Shown: positions 1 to 8,709, counted from the stretch's first letter. The stretch: DNA of 64,000 bases from an uncultured Myxococcales bacterium (GCA_937980205.1 CALJKW010000016.1:248001-312000); one strand, 5' to 3'. Notes: generated from the letters alone by a model not told the origin. Translations and numbers: made by a program.

Positions 1-436
1 TGATCCACAGCGAGGCCTCGACGTTCGCGCTCGCTCCGTTGGCGGCGATCGACGTCGGGATCTTCGCGACGTCGACCTTCGGCGCGCCGCCGCCGCTCGA
101 CGCCTTCTTCGCGATGCCGATCGTCACGTCCTTGCCCTGCTGCGCGATGACGCGCGCCTCGTAGCCCTTCGGCAGCGCGCGCTGCAGCTTCTTGAAGATC
201 GTCGCGCCGGTGTCGCCGCGGCTCACCGAGAGCGACACCGACTTCTTGTCGAACCCGAGCTTCAGGAACGAGGCGACGATGCCGTTGTTCGTGCCGGTGC
301 CGGAGATCTTGAACCCGAACGCAGTCGCCTGCGCCTTCAGGCCCGGATCGTTCTCCATCACGGAGACCTTGAGCAGGTCGGTGGTACGGCCAGCAACGGG
401 AGCGCTTCCGACTTTTCCGACAGAGGCAGTGGTCAT
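1..436 (-). CDS. Partial hypothetical protein of the duplicated ALPxGY-module family
   Basis: Reads leftward off the window edge, so only the first 145 codons are present and the C-terminus is missing. It starts at ATG 434-436, preceded by an AGGAAG ribosome site, 12 bases after the stop of the FAD oxidase gene, so the two are probably one operon. The protein begins MTTASVGKVGSAPVAG. A segment with SVSRGDTGATIF, then LQRALPKGYEARV, then VTIGIA matches modules in the genes at 2038-2613 and 2651-3367. No known family is recognised. No signal peptide or membrane segment is visible; function unknown. Confidence 0.75.
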   Translation of the reverse strand, partial: MTTASVGKVGSAPVAGRTTDLLKVSVMENDPGLKAQATAFGFKISGTGTNNGIVASFLKLGFDKKSVSLSVSRGDTGATIFKKLQRALPKGYEARVIAQQGKDVTIGIAKKASSGGGAPKVDVAKIPTSIAANGASANVEASLWI

Positions 437-448
437 GGTGGCGACTTC

Positions 449-1984
449 CTAGATCAACACCCCGGGATTGAGAATTCCGGCCGGATCCAGCTCCCGCTTC
501 ATCGCGGCGAGCGCGCGCGCGTAGGCCTCGGGTCGCTCGGTTCTCCAGCCGGGCAGGTGCACGCGCCCGACGGCGTGGTGGTGCGTCGCAGTTCCGCCGG
601 CCTCGAGCAGCGTCTTCATCGCGACGTCCTTGAGCTCGGCCCACTGCTCGAGCTCTGCGCCGCGGCGGGCGCGGCCGACGAACGTGAAGTAGGGCGCCGG
701 CCCGTCGGGGTAGACGTGCGTGAAGCGACACGAGACGAGGCCGCCGCCGCAGACGCGCTCGAGCGCCGCGGACATGGCACCCGTCACGCGCTGGTACAGC
801 GACGGAAACGCCGCCCACGTGCACGCGGTCTCGAACGTGTCGGCGAGCACGCCGAGGCAGACGAGCGCGTCCTGCAGGTACGGGCCCTTCAAGAACGACG
901 CGCGCCACGCCTCGCCGGCGGCCTTCTCGCGCGCGGCGCCGCCGTGGGCCGCGGCGATCGCGACGGCGCGCGCCAACCACGGCCCGACGTCGTGATCCGC
1001 CGACTCGAACGCGAGGACGAGGACGGAGGAGCCGTCGAAGGCGACTCCGTTCATCATCACCTCGTTGGCGTCGAGCAGCCGGCAGTTCGCCGGGTACAGC
1101 CCCGCCTGCGAGATCTCGCGCACCGCGGCGACGGCCGCGTCGAACGACTCGAAGTGCACCGAGGCGCCGGCGCGGAAGGTGGGCTTGAGCTGCACGCGCA
1201 TCCACGCCTCGGTGATGACTCCGAGCGAGCCCTCGCTGCCCAGCACGAGGCGCTCGGGCTGAGGGCCGGCCCCGGAGGCGGGCAGCCGGCGCGTCGCCCA
1301 CAGCCCGCGCGGCGTCACCATGCGCACCGCCTGCACGAGGTCGTCGATGTGCGTGTAGAGCGTGGCGAAGTGCCCGCCCGCGCGCGTGGCGATCCACCCG
1401 CCGAGCGTCGAGAACTCGAACGACTGCGGGAAGTGCCGCAGCGTGAAGCCCTTCGCCTGCAGCTGATCCTCCAGCGCGGGGCCGAAGACCCCGGCCTGGA
1501 TGCGCGCGGCCCGCGAGACGTCGTCGACCTCGAGCACGCGATCGAGGCGCCTCAAGTCCAGCGACACCGCCGCGCGGTGCGAGGGCCCCAGCCGCGGCTC
1601 GACGCCGCCGACGACGCTGGAGCCTCCGCCGAAGGGCGTCACCGACCACTGCTCGCGCTCGGCGATCTCGAGGACCAGCGAGAGCTCGCGCTCGTCGCGT
1701 GGGCTCGCGACGGCGTCGGGCGCGGCGGAGAAGTCGCCCCGAAAGCCGCGGATGCGATCGCAGTACGACTTGCCCCACGTGTGCGCCGCGCGCTCGGCGT
1801 CGGAGGCGGTGGCGAAGTCGCGCCAGGCCACGGGCAGCTCGGCGCGCACCGCGGGCAGCACGAGCTCGGTGGACGCGCGTTCAGGCGTCACCTCGCCGAC
1901 GAGCGGCATCACGCGCGCGGCGGTCTCTCCCAGATCCGGCAGCTGGTCCGCATGTCCCCATCCCCACAGGCTTCTTAGAGGCAT
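449..1984 (-). CDS. FAD-binding oxidase, alkyl-DHAP synthase-like
   Basis: A 511-residue VAO/PCMH-type FAD enzyme resembling alkyldihydroxyacetonephosphate synthase, which swaps the acyl group of acyl-DHAP for a fatty alcohol to make ether lipids. Seen: an N-terminal WGWG motif, the FAD pyrophosphate loop PFGGGSSVVGG at about 117-127, GSEGSLGVITEA at about 249-260, and a C-terminal THHHAVG near 467, matching the HHH motif of the AGPS family. I start at ATG 1982-1984 because WGWG is normally near the N-terminus; a GTG at 2035 would add 17 residues. Ether lipids are known developmental signals in myxobacteria, which fits. Other FAD-linked glycolate or lactate oxidases are the alternative. Confidence 0.8.
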   Translation of the reverse strand: MPLRSLWGWGHADQLPDLGETAARVMPLVGEVTPERASTELVLPAVRAELPVAWRDFATASDAERAAHTWGKSYCDRIRGFRGDFSAAPDAVASPRDERELSLVLEIAEREQWSVTPFGGGSSVVGGVEPRLGPSHRAAVSLDLRRLDRVLEVDDVSRAARIQAGVFGPALEDQLQAKGFTLRHFPQSFEFSTLGGWIATRAGGHFATLYTHIDDLVQAVRMVTPRGLWATRRLPASGAGPQPERLVLGSEGSLGVITEAWMRVQLKPTFRAGASVHFESFDAAVAAVREISQAGLYPANCRLLDANEVMMNGVAFDGSSVLVLAFESADHDVGPWLARAVAIAAAHGGAAREKAAGEAWRASFLKGPYLQDALVCLGVLADTFETACTWAAFPSLYQRVTGAMSAALERVCGGGLVSCRFTHVYPDGPAPYFTFVGRARRGAELEQWAELKDVAMKTLLEAGGTATHHHAVGRVHLPGWRTERPEAYARALAAMKRELDPAGILNPGVLI

Positions 1985-2037
1985 GGCGGGGCACGAAAGC
2001 ACGCGGCCCACAGACGTGCTATGGGCGCGCGCCACCC

Positions 2038-2613
2038 ATGGTCGAGGCGCTCCCCGGCGTGTTCAGGTTGTTCAGCGAAGAGCCGATGCTGTCGGTGCAG
2101 GCGAAGGGCTTCTCGCGCTTCATCCTCTCGGGCAGCGTGCCCGAGCACCGCGACCCGGGCTTGCGGCTCGAGTGCAGCCGCGGAGACGCGACGGCTCCGC
2201 TCGCCGAGCGCAGCACGCCGTGGGATGCCTTCCGCGCCCTCGAGAAGAACCTCCCGCGCGGAGTCCACGCGCGCGCCGCCGACTCGGCCGACGGCCTCGA
2301 CGTCCGCCTCACCGAGACCATCGTCCCCGCCGCGCGGCTGCCGGCCGTGCAGGTGTTCTCCACCGACTTGAAGCAGCGCGTGAAGCGGCTCGACGACAAC
2401 CGCTTCGAGCTGTGCGGCCCCACCGGAGCCGCCTGCCTCATCACCCTCAAGGTCGACGCCCGCCGCACCATCGTCCCTGTGCCGAAGGGCTTCGGCGCCG
2501 CCGCGACCGCCTCGCTCATCGCCGAGCGCGTGCCCGCCGGCTACCACGCCGAGGTCGACGGGGCCGTCGTGTCTGTCTGGAAGAACGCGGACTTGCACAC
2601 GCTCGCGGCGTAA
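2038..2613 (+). CDS. Hypothetical protein with two ALPxGY-type modules
   Basis: 191 residues, divergent from the FAD oxidase. ATG 2038-2040 follows a TATGGG hexamer at 2020-2025 by 12 bases. Two weakly similar halves are visible: the first has LECSRGDAT, then LEKNLPRGVHA, then LDVRL; the second has LITLKVDA, then LIAERVPAGYHAEV, then VVSVWKN. Between them FSTDLKQRVKRLDDNRFEL resembles LSTDPGQQFKWMGRNKLRI in the next gene. These match the partial gene at 1-436. No signal peptide or transmembrane segment. No known family recognised, so the function is open. Confidence 0.7.
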   Translation: MVEALPGVFRLFSEEPMLSVQAKGFSRFILSGSVPEHRDPGLRLECSRGDATAPLAERSTPWDAFRALEKNLPRGVHARAADSADGLDVRLTETIVPAARLPAVQVFSTDLKQRVKRLDDNRFELCGPTGAACLITLKVDARRTIVPVPKGFGAAATASLIAERVPAGYHAEVDGAVVSVWKNADLHTLAA

Positions 2614-2650
2614 AGAACGTCAAAGTTGTTTGCAGGCGACTGGCGCAACC

Positions 2651-3367
2651 ATGTCGCACCCAGGGCGGACAATGTGGGTGATGGACACCTGCGCTCCCCG
2701 ACCTGCCAACTTCGACTCGTACGAACCCATCCTCACCTGCGACCCGCAGCACCTCCCGACGGAGAGAGTCGCCTTCAACCAGGCCTCGCACGCGCGGGTC
2801 GAGCTCGTCAGCGCGGACAAGCGGCTCGAGGCGGCGATGGTCGGCTACAGCATGCTGACGATGCTGGCGTACGTCGACGATGCGGGCCCGTTCGACGCGT
2901 TTCTGGCGCTGAAGGTCGACGGCAACTTCATCACCCTCGCGCTGCACAAGGGCATGAGCCGCGATGACATCGTGCACGAGCTGCGGCGCTGTCTGCCGTT
3001 GGGCTACGAGGCCGCGACGCGCGAGGGCTCGCTGTCGGAAGTGCTGATGGTGAACATCCTGCGGCCGGCCGAGAACCCGGACCCGGAGCTTCACTTCCTC
3101 TCGACGGACCCCGGCCAGCAGTTCAAGTGGATGGGCCGCAACAAGCTGCGCATCGAGGGGCGCGCGACGCGCGGCCAGTCGATTCGCTCGCACCTCGAGA
3201 TGTTCGTCGAGGGGTACCGCGTGCGCCTGCCCCTCGGCGGCGGAGACTTCCCCATCACCACCGCGAAGCGCCTGCGCGACGCCCTGCCGAAGAAGTACTC
3301 GGCGCTCATCGAGCTGCCGATGACGGCGGGCGGCGACGTGATCGTCACGATCCGCCGGCGCGGCTAA
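2651..3367 (+). CDS. Hypothetical protein with two ALPxGY-type modules
   Basis: About 238 residues, in the same direction as the preceding gene and related to it. Module one holds ITLALHKGMS and LRRCLPLGYEA; module two holds RVRLPLGGGDF, LRDALPKKYSALI and VIVTIRRRG at the C-terminus. The start is uncertain: TTG 2630, ATG 2651, ATG 2672 and ATG 2681 are all in frame and none has a convincing ribosome site; the conserved region begins well after all of them. The protein looks soluble and cytoplasmic. It is followed at once by a REP-like palindromic repeat. Function not recognised. Confidence 0.65.
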   Translation: MSHPGRTMWVMDTCAPRPANFDSYEPILTCDPQHLPTERVAFNQASHARVELVSADKRLEAAMVGYSMLTMLAYVDDAGPFDAFLALKVDGNFITLALHKGMSRDDIVHELRRCLPLGYEAATREGSLSEVLMVNILRPAENPDPELHFLSTDPGQQFKWMGRNKLRIEGRATRGQSIRSHLEMFVEGYRVRLPLGGGDFPITTAKRLRDALPKKYSALIELPMTAGGDVIVTIRRRG

Positions 3368-3427
3368 AAAAGGGGCCAGTCCCCATTCTGAGACGATCGT
3401 CTCAAAAAGATGCCTGTCCCCCTTTGG
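3366..3427. repeat. REP-like interspersed repeat with a 16-bp perfect palindrome
   Basis: Two imperfectly inverted G-rich ends (AAAAAGGGGCCAGTCCCC on the left; the reverse complement of the right end reads AAAGGGGGACAGGCATC) surround TGAGACGATCGTCTCA at 3389-3404, a perfect palindrome. The layout resembles REP/RAYT-type short repeats seen between genes. It lies directly after a stop codon and may also act as a terminator. No second copy of this sequence was noticed in the window. Confidence 0.6.
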
Positions 3428-3447
3428 GGCGCTGGTAACCTCCCGCC

Positions 3448-3831
3448 ATCGCTCACTGGATCCTGAAATCGGAGCCGACGGAGTACGCGTTCTCGCAGCT
3501 CGTCGCTGACGGCCGCACGGCGTGGACGGGCATCAAGAACCCGCTCGCGCGCAAGAACCTGGCGTCGATGAAGCCGGGCGAGCTCGCGCTCTTCTACCAC
3601 ACGGGCAAGGACAAGGCCGTCGTCGGGGTCGCGCGCGTCCTGAAGGCCGAAGGCGAAGACGTCGAGCTCGGGCCGGTGAAGCCGCTGGCCGAGCCGGTGC
3701 CGCTCGCCACGCTGAAGGCGAAGGCCGCGACCAAGAACATCTCCGTCGTGAAGATGGGCCGGCTGTCGGTCGGAGCCCTGAAGGACTCCGAGCTCAAGGC
3801 CGTGCTCCAGCTGGGCAAGACCAGACTCTGA
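3448..3831 (+). CDS. EVE (PUA-like) domain protein with apparent ATC start
   Basis: 127 residues. The N-terminus reads AHWILKSEPTEYAFSQL, and W-x-x-K-x-EP-x-EY is the hallmark of EVE domains, PUA-like folds thought to bind modified nucleic-acid bases. An in-frame TAA at 3436-3438 leaves only CCT CCC GCC before the codon ATC at 3448, so the conserved N-terminus has no ATG, GTG or TTG; the next in-frame ATG is at 3568 and would remove about a third of the domain. Either ATC is used as a rare start, CTG 3463 is used, or there is a base error. A TAACCT hexamer at 3436-3441 lies just upstream. Confidence 0.75.
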   Translation: MAHWILKSEPTEYAFSQLVADGRTAWTGIKNPLARKNLASMKPGELALFYHTGKDKAVVGVARVLKAEGEDVELGPVKPLAEPVPLATLKAKAATKNISVVKMGRLSVGALKDSELKAVLQLGKTRL

Positions 3832-3847
3832 AGGAGGGCTGCCGCAA

Positions 3848-4582
3848 GTGCACATCGTGCCGGGGTTGCTCATCGCGGGCGGCGTCGTGCTGCTCATCGC
3901 GTTCGCGTTCTTCTGGTGGGGCCGCTCGAGCATGCTGAAGGCGAAGCGGATCGAGGACACGCCCACGACTCCGTGCCGCAACGTGACCGACGGCTTCGTC
4001 GAGGTGAAGGGCCGCGTGAAGGGCGCCGCGCGGCTCTTGACCAGCCCGCTCGCGAAGCGGCCGTGCGTCTACTACCGCTTTCACGTCGAAGAGCACGTGC
4101 AGCGCGGCAAGAACTCGTACTGGCGCACCGTCGTCGACGACAAGCAGTGCTGCGGGCTGCTCATCGACGACGCCAGCCAGTCGCCGGTCATCGTCAACCT
4201 GATGGGCGCCGATCTGCACCTGAAGCCCGACACGCACGCGCGCTCCGGCTTCATGAAGGACGCGCCGCCCGAGTTCGAGGCCACGCTCGCCGAGTACGGG
4301 CGCTCATCGCAGGGGCTCATCTTCAACAAGACGATGCGGTACTCCGAGACGATCCTCGAAGAGGGAGACGAGCTCTACGTGCTCGGCACCGCGCAGCGCG
4401 AGCCCGGCGGCAAGGTCACCATCGACAAGGGGAACGACCTGTTCATCGTCTCCGACCAGAGCGAGGAGCAGCTCACGCGCGGCTTCCACAACCGCAAGCT
4501 CGGCGGCTTCATCACCGCCGGCGTCCTCGGCGCGGGCGGCCTGGTCCTCTGCATCATGAGCGTCGCGAGCCGTTCGTTCTAA
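3848..4582 (+). CDS. GIDE-domain-like membrane protein
   Basis: 244 residues, GTG start with a strong AGGAGG ribosome site at 3832-3837. One hydrophobic segment near residues 5-25, then a domain containing IEDTPTTPCRNVTDGFVEVKG and SPLAKRPCVYYRFHVEE, and a final membrane segment near 220-238. This two-TM-around-a-domain layout and the TPT...G-x-VE-x-G...SP...R-x-C-x-Y-Y pattern resemble bacterial GIDE domain proteins, relatives of the membrane part of the mitochondrial ligase MUL1; no RING is present. It follows the EVE gene by 16 bases and is probably cotranscribed with it. Function unknown. Confidence 0.65.
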   Translation: MHIVPGLLIAGGVVLLIAFAFFWWGRSSMLKAKRIEDTPTTPCRNVTDGFVEVKGRVKGAARLLTSPLAKRPCVYYRFHVEEHVQRGKNSYWRTVVDDKQCCGLLIDDASQSPVIVNLMGADLHLKPDTHARSGFMKDAPPEFEATLAEYGRSSQGLIFNKTMRYSETILEEGDELYVLGTAQREPGGKVTIDKGNDLFIVSDQSEEQLTRGFHNRKLGGFITAGVLGAGGLVLCIMSVASRSF

Positions 4583-4639
4583 AGAAGCGGCCGTGGCATA
4601 AGGGAGCTGTCGGGCCGGGAAGGGTCGTCAGTCGAGGTC

Positions 4640-7198
4640 GTGAGTCGCCGCGCACTCCCGGTCATCGCCGTCATGCTGGCGGCTGCCTGCCGCTGCGAGC
4701 CGCCGCCGGTGATGAGCGACGGAGAGCTCCGCGCTGCTCCGGCCGAGCTCGACTTCGGCGCCGTGCCGCTGCAGGCGTCGCTCACGCTCGACGTCGAGGT
4801 GACGAACACCGGCAAGGCGACGCGCGCGGTCGCGGTGACGGTCGACGGCCCGTTCACGGCAGCCGCGATGCTCGAGGTGCCCGGTGGAGCGAGCGTGAAG
4901 GTAGAGGTGACGTTCGCTCCGGTGGCGTTGGGCCAGGCGCCGGGCGTGCTGCACGTGGGCGACGTCGACGTCGCGCTGCGCGGCTCGGGCGCCCCGCCGT
5001 GCAGCACGTCGGTGCGGTGCCGGGCGTCGGCCTTCGATCCCATGACTCGCACGTGCGTGGAGTCGGCGCTGCCGAACGGCACGGCGTGCGCGAACCCCTG
5101 CCTCACCGCGGCGAGCTGTCAGGGCGGCGTGTGCGTCGGCAACGCCGCCGCGTGCGACGACGGTGACGCGTGCACGGTCGACGCCTGCTCCGAGGAGGGC
5201 ACCTGCCTGCGCACGCCGCGCGTGTGCCCGGTGATCGACGCCTGCCAGGTGGCGACGTGCGACACGACGAGCGGGTGCGGCTCGACGGCCGTGCAGGACG
5301 GGACCTCGTGCGGCGCCGAGACCTGCTCCGAGGCGCGGGTCTGCATCAACGGCGCGTGCACGACGAAGCCGAAGCCGAACGCCGCGACCGACTGCGTGTA
5401 CAGCGAGGTCGTCGCCGGCGCGAACCACACGTGCGTGCGCAGCGTCGGCGCCGACGTCTACTGCTGGGGCCGGCCGGCCGGCTTCGGCACGACGACCAGC
5501 TACCTCGTGGCGCGGCAGCAGGTGCCCTCGCTCGCCGCTGCGGTGACGCTGTACGCCGGGCTCAACCGCACCTGCGCGCTGTTCGACGGCGGCACGTACG
5601 TGTGCTCCGGCGGCAGCGCGGCGAGCGGTGCGTTCAGCGGGCCGGTGAAGAAGTACGAAGGCGACTGCGCGCTGCTCGAGGGCGGCTCGATCGAGTGCGC
5701 GCAGGGGTTCAGGTACGTGCCGGACAGCGGCATGTTCGACGCGGGCGCCGCCGTCGGCCTGGTGCGCACGGGCGATCACGTCTGCCTCGCGCTCGACAAC
5801 GGCACCGCCGAGTGTCGCGCGAGGGGCGGCGATCACCCGGGGCAGCCGGTGACCTTCGACGCGGTGCCGGAAGGGTTCTTCGCGCCGGGCTCGTACCCCC
5901 TGGTGCTGTGCGGGCTGCTGCCGGGCGGGAAGCTGCAGTGCATCGGGTCGAGCCCGGTGACGCTGGCGGATGCGGGCGTCGTCGCCGTCGGGGGGGCGGC
6001 GAGCCTCGTCTGCTGGGCCGACGCGGCGAAGCTGTGGTGCCAGGAGATGCTGAACGGAGGCGCCGTGGGGCCGAAGACGGAGATCCCCATGCCCGCGCCC
6101 GTGCGGATGATCACCCAGCACGGGCACTCACACGTCTGTGCGCTCACCGTCACGAACGAGGCCTGGTGCTGGGGTGACAACCAGAACGGGCAGCTGGGAG
6201 ATCGCAGCCCCCAGCCGCGCGGCCTCGTCGAGCTCACGGCGCCGGCGCCGATCGATCGCCTCGCGGCGGGCCAGCAGACGACCGTGGTGCTCGCCGGCTC
6301 GGAGCTCTGGTCGCATGGCACGCAGCTCTTGAAGCTCGACGGCGGCGTCAGCACCGGGCCGTCGGGCGCAGGCACGGCGATGCTCGGAGCTCCGCCTCCG
6401 TTCTCTGGCCTGACGGTCATGCGGAACCTGGCGTGCCTGCAGCTCACCGACGGGGGCGTGTCGTGCTGGGGTGGCCGGCCGACCTGGTTCGATCCGGAGC
6501 CGCTGACTGCGGTGGCGCTGCCGGCGCCGGCGAGCCGGCCGTCGCTGTGCGGCCATTACTCGCCGCTGTGCACGGTCGCCGGCGGGCAGGTCTTCGGCCT
6601 CGGGCGATTTGCGCCGGGGCCGGCGGTGCCCGGGCCGACGGGCGCGCGGCAGATCGAAGGGCAGACCGTGCTGAACCTCGACGGCGGAGTCGACACGCTG
6701 AAGTTCGTGCCGATGATGATGATGTCGACGTACGTCGGCGTCCCGGTGCCGCTGCCTCGCCCGGTCACGCGGCTCTCGGCGCAGCTCGACGGCATCATGG
6801 ACGGCATGCCGTGCGGTCAGCTCGACGACGGCCGGGTGATGTGCTGGTCGTGCAACGGTCTGGGCGTGTGCCAGCCGGCGGTGCCGGTGGCGGGCCTGTT
6901 GCCGTTCACGCGCGCGCTGGTCGGCTCGACGTCGTTCGGCTGCGCGCTGTTCGGCGCGAACGGCGTGCGCTGCTGGGGCGACAACACGTACGGCCAGCTC
7001 GGGCGCGACGGGCCGTCGTCATGGCTCACCGCGCTCGACGTCGCGATGCCCGACGTGATCGACGAGATCGCGGCCAGCTCCACGCACGTGTGCGTGAGGA
7101 CCGCGTCGCGGCGCGTGTACTGCTGGGGCGACAACACGCTGGGGCAGCTCGGGTTCGAGCCGCTGAGGTTCAGCGGCGTGCCGCTGCGGGTGCAGTGA
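4640..7198 (+). CDS. RCC1-repeat lipoprotein with N-terminal ASH-like domain
   Basis: 852 residues, GTG start. An N-terminal signal ends in LAAAC, with Cys17 as the probable lipid-modified residue. Residues about 35-120 look like an immunoglobulin-fold ASH/choice-of-anchor domain (LDFGAVPLQAS, VTNTGKATRA). A cysteine-rich block with DDGDACTVDAC and similar motifs follows, then RCC1-type blades with CWGDNQNGQLG, CWGDNTYGQLG and CWGDNTLGQLG motifs that would fold as a beta-propeller. Probably a surface lipoprotein for protein binding. The gene ends in a convergent hairpin shared with the aminotransferase gene. Confidence 0.85.
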   Translation: MSRRALPVIAVMLAAACRCEPPPVMSDGELRAAPAELDFGAVPLQASLTLDVEVTNTGKATRAVAVTVDGPFTAAAMLEVPGGASVKVEVTFAPVALGQAPGVLHVGDVDVALRGSGAPPCSTSVRCRASAFDPMTRTCVESALPNGTACANPCLTAASCQGGVCVGNAAACDDGDACTVDACSEEGTCLRTPRVCPVIDACQVATCDTTSGCGSTAVQDGTSCGAETCSEARVCINGACTTKPKPNAATDCVYSEVVAGANHTCVRSVGADVYCWGRPAGFGTTTSYLVARQQVPSLAAAVTLYAGLNRTCALFDGGTYVCSGGSAASGAFSGPVKKYEGDCALLEGGSIECAQGFRYVPDSGMFDAGAAVGLVRTGDHVCLALDNGTAECRARGGDHPGQPVTFDAVPEGFFAPGSYPLVLCGLLPGGKLQCIGSSPVTLADAGVVAVGGAASLVCWADAAKLWCQEMLNGGAVGPKTEIPMPAPVRMITQHGHSHVCALTVTNEAWCWGDNQNGQLGDRSPQPRGLVELTAPAPIDRLAAGQQTTVVLAGSELWSHGTQLLKLDGGVSTGPSGAGTAMLGAPPPFSGLTVMRNLACLQLTDGGVSCWGGRPTWFDPEPLTAVALPAPASRPSLCGHYSPLCTVAGGQVFGLGRFAPGPAVPGPTGARQIEGQTVLNLDGGVDTLKFVPMMMMSTYVGVPVPLPRPVTRLSAQLDGIMDGMPCGQLDDGRVMCWSCNGLGVCQPAVPVAGLLPFTRALVGSTSFGCALFGANGVRCWGDNTYGQLGRDGPSSWLTALDVAMPDVIDEIAASSTHVCVRTASRRVYCWGDNTLGQLGFEPLRFSGVPLRVQ

Positions 7199-7216
7199 CG
7201 CCGCTCGCGCGGCTCA
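7195..7216. terminator. Bidirectional hairpin between convergent genes
   Basis: GTGAC-GCCGC, loop TCGC, GCGGC-TCAC forms a near-perfect stem with one bulged C. It covers the stop codons of both the RCC1 lipoprotein (plus) and the aminotransferase (minus). No U-run follows, so it may be a weak or factor-assisted terminator. Confidence 0.45.
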
Positions 7217-8482
7217 CCCGTTCATCGCCTCGGCGACGAGCTCTTCGAGCCGGCTGAGCGCGGTCTCGAGCGTCTGCTTGCCGGGGCCGAACGAGAACCG
7301 CACGTACTGGCGGAAGCGCGAGGCGCGGGCGCTGCGGCGCTTGCCGGGGTTCACGTCGAAGAACTCGCCCGGCACCACGATGACCTTCTTCTGCAGCGCG
7401 GCGCGGAAGAAGCCCATGCCGTCGGAGAGCTTGCCCGGCAGGTGCGAGACGTTGCCCCAGACGTAGAAGGTGCCGTCGGGCGCGCGGTCGACGCGGACGC
7501 CGAGCCGCTGCAGGCGGGACAGCATGAGATCTCTCTTGTCGCGGAACACGGCGTGAATCGCCTTCGTCTCGGCCTCGACGGCGGACGGCTCGAACAGCTG
7601 CAGCGCCGCGCGCTGAATCGGGCGGCCCGCGCCGCCATCGAGGAAGCTGCCGGCGGAGGCGACGGCGTCGATGATCGGCTTGGGGCCGACCGTCCACGTC
7701 ACGCGCCAGCCGGGGTAGCGCCAGTTCTTGGTGAGGCCGTCGAACAGGATGATCGGATCCTTGTTCACGTCTTCGACGAACCGGGCGGCGCTCTCGACGG
7801 GCAGGGTGCCGGGCGGCGAGTTCCAGACGTAGTGCGAGTAGAACTCGTCGATCAGCATCGCGCAGTCGAGCTCGCGCGACAGGCGCACCCACGCCTCGAG
7901 CTCTTTGCCGCCGATGGCCTTGCCGGTCGGGTTGCACGGGTTCGAGAGCAGGAGCGCCGAGAGGCCGCGGCCCTGCACCTCGCGCTTGAGCTCGTCGACG
8001 GTGAACGCGTAGCCGCGCTCTCCCTCGAGCAGAATGGGGATGGCGGTGAACGCCTTGAAGACGTCGAGCAGCTCTTCGTAGGCGGTGTAGTCGGGGAGGA
8101 AGTGGCCGAGGTTGACGTGACCGAGCGCGGCGGCGGCGCGGGTGAGCGCGGTGCGGCCTCCGCCGGAGACGGCGACGTTCTCGGCGGTGTACTGGCTCTT
8201 CATGCCGCGGCGGAAGAGGCGGTTGTAGAGGCCGGCGATGGCCTCGCGGAGCTCTCCGACTCCGGCGACGGGCGCGTACTCGAGGTCGTCGACGTCGACG
8301 GCGACGGTGTGCACGCGCGGCGGAGCGCCGGGCAGCGGCCCGGTCTCGGGCTGGCCCTGGCCGAGGTTGCACCACTCGGGATCTTTCGGGTTGAAGCCGA
8401 GGCGCGTGGCTTCGGTGGTGACGTAGATGACTCCGGTGCGGGGCACCGGGCGGAAGGCGGCGAAGTTGGTTTCGTCGGTCAA
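7214..8482 (-). CDS. Class I/II PLP-dependent aminotransferase
   Basis: 422 residues. Fold-type I aminotransferase motifs are clear: SNPCNPTGKAI at about 180-190, Asp212 in AMLIDEFYSHYVW, and the likely PLP Schiff-base Lys252 in LTKNWRYPGWR, followed by the substrate-carboxylate Arg region. Length and order match the aspartate aminotransferase superfamily, and the family suggests an amino acid or keto acid substrate, which I cannot name. Its ATG overlaps the stop of the upstream glutaredoxin-like gene by four bases (ATGA), so the two are cotranscribed. Confidence 0.88.
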   Translation of the reverse strand: MTDETNFAAFRPVPRTGVIYVTTEATRLGFNPKDPEWCNLGQGQPETGPLPGAPPRVHTVAVDVDDLEYAPVAGVGELREAIAGLYNRLFRRGMKSQYTAENVAVSGGGRTALTRAAAALGHVNLGHFLPDYTAYEELLDVFKAFTAIPILLEGERGYAFTVDELKREVQGRGLSALLLSNPCNPTGKAIGGKELEAWVRLSRELDCAMLIDEFYSHYVWNSPPGTLPVESAARFVEDVNKDPIILFDGLTKNWRYPGWRVTWTVGPKPIIDAVASAGSFLDGGAGRPIQRAALQLFEPSAVEAETKAIHAVFRDKRDLMLSRLQRLGVRVDRAPDGTFYVWGNVSHLPGKLSDGMGFFRAALQKKVIVVPGEFFDVNPGKRRSARASRFRQYVRFSFGPGKQTLETALSRLEELVAEAMNG

Positions 8483-8709
8483 GAGAGCACTCTGAGCACA
8501 TCGTCGAGCGTGAACTTCAGCTCGAGCACGTCGTTGTTACCGATACGTATCACCGGCACGCGGTACCGGTAGCGCTGGAAGAGCGCGTCATCGCGGTAGA
8601 TGTCGATCTTCTCCACCTCGAACGACATGTGGGCACGCGCCTCGTCGAGCAGCTCTTCCGCTTCTTCACAGAGGGGGCAACCGGCCTTGGTGTAGAAGAG
8701 GAGTCTCAT
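8479..8709 (-). CDS. Glutaredoxin/thioredoxin-like small protein
   Basis: 76 residues starting MRLLFYTKAGCPLCEEAEEL. The CPLC dithiol motif sits at the N-terminus after the first beta strand, with VPVIRIG (cis-proline loop) later, as in glutaredoxin-like (DUF836-type) proteins. Start chosen at ATG 8707-8709 from the family's N-terminus; a longer ORF to 8748 has no conserved residues. This ATG is the complement of the CATG that starts the divergent DUF4388 gene, so the two start codons overlap by two bases. Probably a cytosolic thiol-disulfide exchange protein paired with the aminotransferase. Confidence 0.8.
   Translation of the reverse strand: MRLLFYTKAGCPLCEEAEELLDEARAHMSFEVEKIDIYRDDALFQRYRYRVPVIRIGNNDVLELKFTLDDVLRVLS

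Noticed and set aside
557..1978. A 473-codon plus-strand frame opposite the FAD oxidase
   Set aside because: Shadow of a GC-rich gene; the minus strand has the FAD and HHH motifs.
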